Source: Flavobacteriaceae bacterium (GTDB lineage: Bacteria > Bacteroidota > Bacteroidia > Flavobacteriales > Flavobacteriaceae). From it: a stretch of 5,001 nt of DNA. The translations under genes and the position numbers were made by a program. The notes below the pieces were generated by a model. It worked only from the letters and a program-made list of their open reading frames with translations, did not search any database and had not been told where the DNA came from. Where the stretch lies: contig JABAYZ010000262.1 of NCBI GenBank assembly GCA_018608735.1, positions 1 through 5,001 on the forward strand. The letters run 5' to 3'. How positions within the stretch are numbered: position 1 is the stretch's first letter; each line of letters opens with the position of its first letter. This document shows positions 1 through 5,001 of this stretch, one piece after another.

Positions 1-112
1 CATAGCCTTCTTTGATGTCTAATAAAACAACTTCGGAAGCAAAGTTTTTAATGGCGATGTATTCTGCGCAACTTGCTCCTACTGCGCCGGCACCTACTAC
101 TGTTATTTTCAT
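1..112 (-). CDS. mdh: Malate dehydrogenase, N-terminal fragment (cut by window edge)
   Basis: The first 37 codons of a gene that continues past the left edge. It is read from an ATG at 112-110 and begins MKITVVGAGAVGASCAEYI. The glycine-rich G-x-G-x-x-G loop (G7, G9, G12) right after the first beta strand is the NAD-binding Rossmann motif. D32, at the end of the second strand (VVLLDIKEGY), is the acidic residue expected to bind the adenosine ribose of NAD. This N-terminus is typical of the LDH-like malate dehydrogenases of Bacteroidota, about 310 residues long, which interconvert malate and oxaloacetate in the TCA cycle in the cytoplasm. Substrate-binding arginines and the catalytic histidine lie outside the window, so malate rather than lactate specificity rests on overall resemblance. 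The start lies 29 bp after the preceding gene, behind an A-rich stretch without a Shine-Dalgarno sequence, as is usual in this phylum. It is probably co-transcribed with gyrB and the gene between them. Confidence 0.92.
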   Translation of the reverse strand, partial: MKITVVGAGAVGASCAEYIAIKNFASEVVLLDIKEGY

Positions 113-141
113 TTTAATTTATTTTTAAAGTATTCTAATTA

Positions 142-1188
142 TTATCTAAAACTAAATGCAAACCCTAAAGTTGCAGTATTATATTCTTGTAAAGTGTAAT
201 CTGCAAAAATCTTGAAAAACGCAAGATTTAAACGTGCGCCTACAGTTGCTCTAGTTCCTGAGGTTTTAAATTTTAAACCAATAGGATCTGTAACCCTTTC
301 TGTGACCGTTTCTTGACCTTGACCTCCAGATGAATCTACCTGATATGTGAGTTCATAATCGCCTCGAATATCAAACGTTGTGGTTCCACCACTATAACCA
401 AATCCACCATAAATCGTCACAATTTTAAAGTCCAAAGACCCCAAAGCTTGTATGTTCCAGGTTCTCAATTTAAATTCTCCAAGTCCATTTCTTACAACGA
501 CTGCACTTGTGGCACTCGAATTTCCAATATTATAATCCACATTTGTTGTGGTATAAGCCCCAAAAAGGGACACAGAAAAGGGTAGTTTTCCAGCAAGTCC
601 AAGGTATTGTGTTACATCATGCTGAAGTCCAACCCCAAATAAATTAGCCTCTACATCAGATCCAACTCCAATATTTGGTATAAATCTTAACTTGATTGTG
701 GTTTTGAAAGGCAAGCCTAACCCAACTTGTACAAAAGGAGAAGGAATGGCATTGACAGGTAAATCATTTGCTACACCACCAGGAAATTCAAATGAAACGT
801 CTTTAGTTCTATTTCCTTGATAAGGTAAACTCGCATTAAAGGTCGTTTTGGTGTCATCTTTTCCTAACACTGTTGGGATACGTGTTCCCCCACCTTCAAC
901 TGAAACAAAATTATACTGATCTGCAATAAAGTCAAACATTTGATCTTTATCGGGAGTAAAGGCTGCGTTGACACCAAAAGTGATATCAAAGCCGAATTTT
1001 TTGTGCGTTTTTGCTGTGGAATACCATCCACTGTTCATACCAGTCATTAACCCTTTTGCTACTGGATTCAGGTAATTTTGAAGTAATAGACTGGCATCGT
1101 CACCTGCAAGTAAAACACTTTCGAGGTCTTGAGAAGTGGACACGTTTACACCAAAAAGGAGTGCACTAAAAATAATTATTTTTTTCAT
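142..1188 (-). CDS. Secreted DUF6588-type protein, probable outer-membrane beta-barrel
   Basis: A complete 348-residue protein of unknown function. Residues 1-19 form a Sec signal peptide: KK, a hydrophobic run IIIFSALLFGV, then S17-T18-S19 before a likely cleavage ahead of Q20. There is no lipobox cysteine, so it is not a lipoprotein. Residues 20-60 look helical (DLESVLLAGDDASLLLQNYL). From about residue 65 the chain shows alternating polar and hydrophobic strands, for example 65-77, 151-175, 179-190, 203-219, 238-284 and 306-348. It ends in the strand TLGFAFSFR, with phenylalanines at alternating positions, as in outer-membrane barrels. Overall pattern and length fit the DUF6588 family of Bacteroidota, a match made from memory and not by a profile search. 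The gene starts 23 bp after gyrB and ends 29 bp before mdh, suggesting one operon, which gives no clear clue to function. Transport or a structural envelope role are both possible. A FadL/OmpP1-like porin is an alternative reading. Confidence 0.75.
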   Translation of the reverse strand: MKKIIIFSALLFGVNVSTSQDLESVLLAGDDASLLLQNYLNPVAKGLMTGMNSGWYSTAKTHKKFGFDITFGVNAAFTPDKDQMFDFIADQYNFVSVEGGGTRIPTVLGKDDTKTTFNASLPYQGNRTKDVSFEFPGGVANDLPVNAIPSPFVQVGLGLPFKTTIKLRFIPNIGVGSDVEANLFGVGLQHDVTQYLGLAGKLPFSVSLFGAYTTTNVDYNIGNSSATSAVVVRNGLGEFKLRTWNIQALGSLDFKIVTIYGGFGYSGGTTTFDIRGDYELTYQVDSSGGQGQETVTERVTDPIGLKFKTSGTRATVGARLNLAFFKIFADYTLQEYNTATLGFAFSFR

Positions 1189-1211
1189 ATCTTAAGATTT
1201 GGGGTTAACAT

Positions 1212-3152
1212 TTAAGCATCTATATTGGCATATATTGCATTTTTTTCAATAAATTCTCGTCTTGGCGGCACATCGTCACCCATCAACATTGAGAAGATGC
1301 GATCGGATTCTGTTCCGTTTTCAATTTGTATTTGACGTAAGGTTCTAAATTCTGGATTCATAGTGGTGTCCCAAAGCTGAACAGCATTCATTTCTCCAAG
1401 ACCTTTATACCGTTGGATTTTTGCACCATCTCCATATGTATTCATTAGCGCCAAGCGCTCTTCATCATTCCAAGCGTATTCTTTTTTAGCGCCTTTTTTA
1501 ACTAAAAATAACGGAGGGGTAGCAATATAAATATGTCCATTTTCAATCAGCTCTTTCATGTATCTAAAAAAGAAGGTTAAAATAAGGGTTTCAATGTGAC
1601 TACCATCAATATCGGCATCACACATAATTACTATTTTATGATATCTTAATTTTGAAAGGTTTAGGGCTTTACTATCTTCTTCAGTTCCAATAGTTACTCC
1701 TAAAGCCGTGAATATATTTTTAATTTCTTCATTTTCAAAAACCTTGTGGGTCATTGCTTTTTCCACGTTCAAAATTTTACCTCTTAATGGCAAAATTGCT
1801 TGAAAGGCTCTATCACGTCCCATTTTTGCGGTTCCACCAGCCGAATCTCCCTCCACTAGGTAAATTTCACATTTTGTAGGATCTTGTTCAGAACAATCAC
1901 TCAGTTTTCCAGGTAAACCTCCAATACTCATGACGGATTTACGCTGCACCATATCACGTGCTTTTTGAGCAGCATGACGGGCTTGTGCCGCAAGAATCAC
2001 TTTTTGAACAATTATTTTAGCATCATCTGGATTTTCTTCTAGATAGTTTGTCAGCATTTCCGAAACGGCTTGACTTACCGAAGCCGAAACTTCTCTGTTT
2101 CCTAGCTTGGTTTTGGTTTGGCCTTCAAATTGTGGCTCTTGAACTTTCACGGATATAATCGCGGTTAAGCCTTCACGGAAATCATCACCTGCAATATCAA
2201 ACTTAAGTTTGTCTAACATTCCTGATTCATCCGCATATTTTTTTAAGGTGTGTGTCAATCCACGACGGAAGCCCGATAAGTGTGTTCCGCCTTCATGGGT
2301 ATTAATATTGTTGACATACGAATGCAAATTCTCCGCATACGAGGTATTATAAATCATGGCAACTTCTACAGGAACGCCATTTTTCTCACCTTCAAAAGCA
2401 ATGACGCTTTTCATGATGGGATCTCGGTTACTGTCTAAGTATTTGATGAATTCAGAAAGTCCTTCGGTAGAATGAAAGGTTTCGCCTAAAAATTCTCCTT
2501 TATCGTCTTTTTCTCTTTGATCTACAAGAACTATAGTAATGCCTTTATTCAAGAAGGCTAATTCTCGTAATCGACTCGCTAGAGTTTCATAAACATAAAC
2601 CAAAGTCTGGGTGAATATTTGTGGATCAGGTCTAAACGTCACTGTGGTTCCTCTGCGATCAGTTTCTCCAACTTGTTTTACAGGATACATGGCTTTTCCG
2701 CGCTCGTATTCTTGTTCATAAATTTTTCCGTCGCGAAAAACTGTTGCTTTTAAATGCTCAGAAAGTGCATTCACACAACTAACACCTACGCCGTGTAGTC
2801 CACCAGATACTTTATAAGAATCCTTATCAAATTTACCTCCAGCACCAATCTTGGTCATGACCACTTCTAAAGCAGATACGCCTTCTTTTTTGTGAAGATC
2901 TACAGGGATACCACGACCATTATCTTCGGTTGTTATAGAATTGTCTTCATTGATAATCACGGTGATTTTATCACAATGACCCGCCAAAGCTTCATCAATC
3001 GAGTTATCAATAACTTCATACACCAAGTGGTGTAAACCTCTCAAGCCTACGTCTCCAATATACATTGATGGACGCATGCGTACATGCTCCATACCTTCTA
3101 ATGCCTGAATACTATCAGCCGAATAACTACTTTTATTAACTTCTTCGCTCAT
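1212..3152 (-). CDS. gyrB: DNA gyrase subunit B
   Basis: A complete 646-residue ATPase subunit of DNA gyrase, which with GyrA introduces negative supercoils into DNA. The N-terminal GHKL ATPase domain has the catalytic E46, Mg-binding N50 (YEVIDNSIDEA), D77 before the GRG loop (EDNGRGIP) and the glycine-rich lid GGLHGVG at 117-123. R140 aligns with the coumarin-contacting Arg136 of E. coli. The transducer domain carries the QTKTKL loop (345-350). The TOPRIM domain has EGDSAGG (434-440), PLRGKILNVEKA (455-466) and DADIDGSH (512-519), giving metal ligands E434, D512 and D514. The C-terminal tail has RYKGLGEMN and QLWDTTM, then ends ANIDA. The large TOPRIM-region insert of the ~804-residue E. 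coli protein is absent, normal for most phyla. The start MSEEVNKSSYSADSIQALEGMEHVR fits the family, with an A-rich leader and no Shine-Dalgarno. It is probably the first gene of a gyrB-DUF6588-mdh unit. ParE is the paralogue to exclude; the overall match favours GyrB. Confidence 0.98.
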   Translation of the reverse strand: MSEEVNKSSYSADSIQALEGMEHVRMRPSMYIGDVGLRGLHHLVYEVIDNSIDEALAGHCDKITVIINEDNSITTEDNGRGIPVDLHKKEGVSALEVVMTKIGAGGKFDKDSYKVSGGLHGVGVSCVNALSEHLKATVFRDGKIYEQEYERGKAMYPVKQVGETDRRGTTVTFRPDPQIFTQTLVYVYETLASRLRELAFLNKGITIVLVDQREKDDKGEFLGETFHSTEGLSEFIKYLDSNRDPIMKSVIAFEGEKNGVPVEVAMIYNTSYAENLHSYVNNINTHEGGTHLSGFRRGLTHTLKKYADESGMLDKLKFDIAGDDFREGLTAIISVKVQEPQFEGQTKTKLGNREVSASVSQAVSEMLTNYLEENPDDAKIIVQKVILAAQARHAAQKARDMVQRKSVMSIGGLPGKLSDCSEQDPTKCEIYLVEGDSAGGTAKMGRDRAFQAILPLRGKILNVEKAMTHKVFENEEIKNIFTALGVTIGTEEDSKALNLSKLRYHKIVIMCDADIDGSHIETLILTFFFRYMKELIENGHIYIATPPLFLVKKGAKKEYAWNDEERLALMNTYGDGAKIQRYKGLGEMNAVQLWDTTMNPEFRTLRQIQIENGTESDRIFSMLMGDDVPPRREFIEKNAIYANIDA

Positions 3153-3210
3153 TATGTTGAATGTGTTATTTAGTTTAAATTAAATGCCACAAAAACTGCA
3201 TTTATCCAAA

Positions 3211-3218
3211 CAAAGATA
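3211..3218 (-). promoter_or_regulatory. Probable gyrB promoter, -7 box TATCTTTG
   Basis: On the minus strand the sequence TATCTTTG matches the Bacteroidota primary sigma-factor -7 consensus TAnnTTTG exactly. Transcription would start near 3203-3207, giving a leader of about 50 nt before the gyrB ATG. The -33 partner (TTG or TTTG about 19 bp upstream) is weak: at the right distance, 3241-3238, there is only TTTA. A GTTG at 3232-3229 is too close, leaving only a 10-bp gap. The box is well placed but the promoter is incomplete by consensus, which could mean moderate strength or activator dependence. Confidence 0.5.
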
Positions 3219-3232
3219 ATTAATCTCTCAAC

Positions 3233-3260
3233 GAATTTAAAAGGTTTTTAGGGAATTTAA
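3233..3260 (-). repeat. Two TTAAATTC direct repeats, 20-bp period
   Basis: The octamer TTAAATTC occurs on the minus strand at 3260-3253 and again at 3240-3233, exactly 20 bp apart. The downstream copy covers the place where the -33 element of the TATCTTTG promoter should be. In AT-rich DNA an 8-bp match can arise by chance. I list it because the spacing is close to two helical turns and because it lies beside the longer repeat pair. Confidence 0.4.
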
Positions 3261-3290
3261 CTAGAATTATTAACAATCGGCTGTTTTTAT

Positions 3291-3327
3291 AAAACGCCCT
3301 TAAATCTACTAAAAACGCCCTTAAATC
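3291..3327 (-). repeat. Perfect 16-bp tandem direct repeat, 21-bp period, upstream of gyrB
   Basis: The minus-strand 16-mer GATTTAAGGGCGTTTT occurs at 3327-3312 and again at 3306-3291, with 5 bp between copies. The match is perfect over 16 bp and stops on both sides. Each copy contains the GC-rich core GGGCG, which stands out in this AT-rich spacer. A 21-bp period is two helical turns, so two identical protein sites would face the same side of the DNA. The pair lies about 75-115 bp upstream of the proposed gyrB -7 box and after the asnB terminator. A dimeric or paired activator site is the natural reading. A slippage duplication without function is the alternative. Confidence 0.85.
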
Positions 3328-3334
3328 AAATTTA
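3327..3334 (-). promoter_or_regulatory. Second TAnnTTTG-like box (TAAATTTG), possible upstream promoter
   Basis: TAAATTTG on the minus strand also matches the TAnnTTTG consensus, but it is all A/T apart from its final G. It has no TTG at a suitable distance upstream; the nearest, at 3370-3368, is 33 bp away. It sits inside a 6-bp inverted repeat (TTAAAT-CAA-ATTTAA on the plus strand, 3321-3335) and abuts the first 16-bp repeat. If active, it would place both repeats in the transcribed leader of gyrB. Chance occurrence is likely. Confidence 0.22.
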
Positions 3335-3359
3335 AAGACGTTGTATTATGCTGGTAAAT

Positions 3360-3392
3360 TAAAAATACAAAACAAAAGCCTCAGAGGTCTTT
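3360..3392 (-). terminator. Probable rho-independent terminator of asnB
   Basis: Beginning 18 nt after the asnB stop codon, the minus strand can fold AAAG-A-CCT, loop CTG, AGG-CTTT: seven pairs with one bulged A (arms at 3392-3385 and 3381-3375). A T-rich tail follows (TGTTTTGTATTTTT, 3374-3361). Stem, loop and tail on the asnB strand fit an intrinsic terminator. The bulge makes it weaker than a perfect stem, so some readthrough towards gyrB is possible. Confidence 0.65.
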
Positions 3393-3410
3393 ATTTAAAC
3401 TTTCAAATCA

Positions 3411-5001
3411 CTAGTCGTATGCTTTATCATGCACATTTAGAATTGCTCTTCCAGAAGGTTCGTTCATATTTTTAAAGGCTTCATCCCACTCCAGAGCAAT
3501 CGCAGTACTACAAGCTACACTTGCCTCTTGCGGCACGCTTAAAGCAGCGGCATCACTTGGAAAATGTGCTTCGAAAATGGAACGGTAATAAAACTCTTCT
3601 TTGTTTTGTGGGGTTTGAATAGGGAACCTGAATTTGGCATTTGCCAATTGTTCATCAGAAATCTCCGCATCCACCACTTCTTTTAAGGTATCGATCCAGC
3701 TATAGCCAACACCATCGCTAAATTGTTCTTTTTGACGCCAGGCTACACTTTCGGGCAACATGTCTTCAAAGGCTTTTCTAATGACCCATTTTTCCATGCG
3801 CTCACCATTGATCATTTTGTCTTGTGGGTTGATGCGCATCGCGACATCCAAAAATTCTTTATCTAAAAAGGGCACTCGCCCTTCAATACCCCAAGCCGCC
3901 AAACTTTTGTTGGCTCTTAAGCAATCGTACATGTGTAACTTATCTAATTTACGGACGGTTTCATCGTGAAATTCCTGTGCATTTGGTGCTTTATGGAAAT
4001 ATAAATACCCTCCAAAAATCTCATCTGCACCTTCACCAGATAATACCATCTTAATGCCCATAGATTTAATCACTCTTGCCATTAAATACATTGGCGTTGA
4101 AGAACGAATGGTGGTGATGTCATAGGTTTCTATATTATAAATCACATCTTTAATGGCATCTAAGCCTTCTTGAATGGTGAATTTAATTTCGTGATGTACG
4201 GTTCCAATATGATCGGCAACCACTTGTGCCGCTGCCAAATCTGGAGAGCCCTCTAAGCCTACCGCAAATGAATGTGTTTGTGGATACCAAGCATCGGTTT
4301 CGTCGCCAGATTCCACACGTTTTTGAGCATATTTTTTTGCTATGGCAGAGACCACTGATGAATCCAAACCGCCAGAGAGTAAAACACCATAAGGCACATC
4401 ACTCATTAATTGTCTATGCACCGCGGCTTCTAAGGCTTCTTTTATTGTGGCAATACTTGTTTCGTTCGCTTTTACTGCATCAAATTCTCTCCAATCTCTT
4501 TTGTACCATTGCACAAACTTCCCGTCTTTGCTGGACATATAATGTCCTGGGGGAAACAACTCAATTTTGGAACAGGTTCCTTCTAGAGCTTTTAATTCTG
4601 AAGCCACATAAAAGGTACCGTTTTGATCCCAGCCTATATACAAAGGAATGATCCCCATATGGTCCCGAGCAATAAAGTACACATCGTTTTCAACATCGTA
4701 AATGGCGAAACCAAAAATACCGTTCAGGTCGTCCACAAAATCAACGCCTTTATCTTTATATAGTGCTAAAATAACTTCACAGTCACTTTGGGTCTGAAAG
4801 TTATATTTGCCTTCGTATTGTTTTCTAATGTCTTGGTGGTTATAGATTTCGCCATTGGCTGCCAAAATAAGCTTTTTGTCTTCGCTGAAGAGCGGTTGTT
4901 TCCCAGATGCAGGATCTACAATTGCCAAGCGCTCATGTGACATGACGGCTTTTTCATCACTATAAATACCGCTCCAGTCCGGGCCACGGTGTCTTATTTT
5001 T
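3411..5001 (-). CDS. asnB: Asparagine synthetase B (glutamine-hydrolysing), 5' end outside window
   Basis: 529 codons are visible, ending in TAG at 3413-3411. The enzyme makes asparagine from aspartate, ATP and glutamine in the cytoplasm. The reading frame is open to the right edge and reads KIRHRGPDWSGIYSDEKAV before the first visible ATG (4943-4941). Because RHRGPD is a conserved part of the class II glutaminase domain, that ATG is internal and the true start, with the nucleophile Cys2, lies about 28 codons beyond the window. Expected total is about 557 residues, close to the 554 of E. coli AsnB. Counting from the internal Met: HERLAIVDP (3-11), NGEIYNH (30-36), SDCEVIL (53-59), RDHMGIIPLYIG (93-104) and ASELKAL (114-120) form the glutaminase part. 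The PPi-loop SGGLDSS (190-196), LSGEGADEIFGGY (301-313) and GRVPFLD (355-361) mark the ATP-dependent synthetase domain. A hairpin terminator follows, so it is probably a separate unit from gyrB. Confidence 0.97.
   Translation of the reverse strand, partial: KIRHRGPDWSGIYSDEKAVMSHERLAIVDPASGKQPLFSEDKKLILAANGEIYNHQDIRKQYEGKYNFQTQSDCEVILALYKDKGVDFVDDLNGIFGFAIYDVENDVYFIARDHMGIIPLYIGWDQNGTFYVASELKALEGTCSKIELFPPGHYMSSKDGKFVQWYKRDWREFDAVKANETSIATIKEALEAAVHRQLMSDVPYGVLLSGGLDSSVVSAIAKKYAQKRVESGDETDAWYPQTHSFAVGLEGSPDLAAAQVVADHIGTVHHEIKFTIQEGLDAIKDVIYNIETYDITTIRSSTPMYLMARVIKSMGIKMVLSGEGADEIFGGYLYFHKAPNAQEFHDETVRKLDKLHMYDCLRANKSLAAWGIEGRVPFLDKEFLDVAMRINPQDKMINGERMEKWVIRKAFEDMLPESVAWRQKEQFSDGVGYSWIDTLKEVVDAEISDEQLANAKFRFPIQTPQNKEEFYYRSIFEAHFPSDAAALSVPQEASVACSTAIALEWDEAFKNMNEPSGRAILNVHDKAYD

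Larger units (their letters stand above)
3153..3410 (-). promoter_or_regulatory. asnB-gyrB intergenic region, gyrB upstream control region
   Basis: This AT-rich spacer of 258 bp separates the end of asnB from the start of gyrB. Read on the minus strand, it holds the asnB terminator, a TAAATTTG box, two copies of a 16-bp direct repeat, two copies of TTAAATTC, a TATCTTTG promoter box and an A-rich leader running into the gyrB ATG. I found no open frame in it that resembles a protein and no RNA gene. The density of phased repeats between terminator and promoter suggests regulator binding, which is inferred and not shown. Confidence 0.6.

Noticed and set aside
1212..3152. GyrB shorter than the E. 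coli protein, and a VRMRPSMYIG motif where E. coli has VRKRPGMYIG
   Set aside because: The length is normal for GyrB without the gammaproteobacterial-type insert, and from memory the motif variant is common in Bacteroidota. All catalytic residues are present.
3202..3210. DnaA-box-like TTATCCAAA beside gyrB (one mismatch to TTATCCACA)
   Set aside because: It is a single imperfect box with no cluster and no dnaA, dnaN or recF nearby. It also overlaps the probable transcription start region, so an origin is not supported.
3272..3285. Small inverted repeat AACA...TGTT as a possible hairpin
   Set aside because: It has only four pairs, a 6-nt loop and weak A/T content, so it is too unstable to call a terminator or riboswitch.
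3760..3969. Open frame of 69 codons on the plus strand
   Set aside because: It lies wholly antisense to the conserved synthetase domain of asnB, resembles no known protein, and has no promoter or start context of its own.
4226..4651. Open frame of 141 codons on the plus strand
   Set aside because: It is antisense to asnB across the PPi-loop region. Its composition (rich in Leu, Arg, His and Gln) is what a reverse reading of a conserved gene gives, and no family is recognisable.

Overview
The window looks like part of a Bacteroidota chromosome, most likely from the family Flavobacteriaceae. The evidence is the low-GC sequence, protein sequences that match flavobacterial versions of GyrB, AsnB and Mdh, A-rich start regions without Shine-Dalgarno sequences, and a Bacteroidota-type TAnnTTTG promoter box. 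All four genes lie on the minus strand, so transcription runs from high to low coordinates.

In order of transcription: asnB (glutamine-hydrolysing asparagine synthetase) enters at the right edge without its first ~28 codons and ends at 3411. A hairpin with a T-rich tail (about 3360-3392) probably terminates it. A 258-bp intergenic region (3153-3410) follows. It holds the terminator, a perfect 16-bp direct repeat with a 21-bp period, a shorter 8-bp direct repeat with a 20-bp period, and a TATCTTTG box that probably drives gyrB. Next come gyrB (3152 to 1212, complete), a gene for a secreted, probably outer-membrane beta-barrel protein of the DUF6588 type (1188 to 142, complete), and the first 37 codons of mdh (malate dehydrogenase), which leaves the window at position 1.

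The gaps gyrB/DUF6588 (23 bp) and DUF6588/mdh (29 bp) are short, and I see no terminator or clear promoter in them. The three genes are therefore probably one transcription unit: a topoisomerase subunit, an envelope protein and a TCA-cycle enzyme with no obvious shared pathway. asnB is probably a separate upstream unit.

This is mostly a core housekeeping region. I see no mobile element, CRISPR array, RNA gene, phage gene or defence system, and no convincing new system. The points most worth a second look are the helically phased direct repeats upstream of gyrB and the uncharacterised envelope protein placed between gyrB and mdh.
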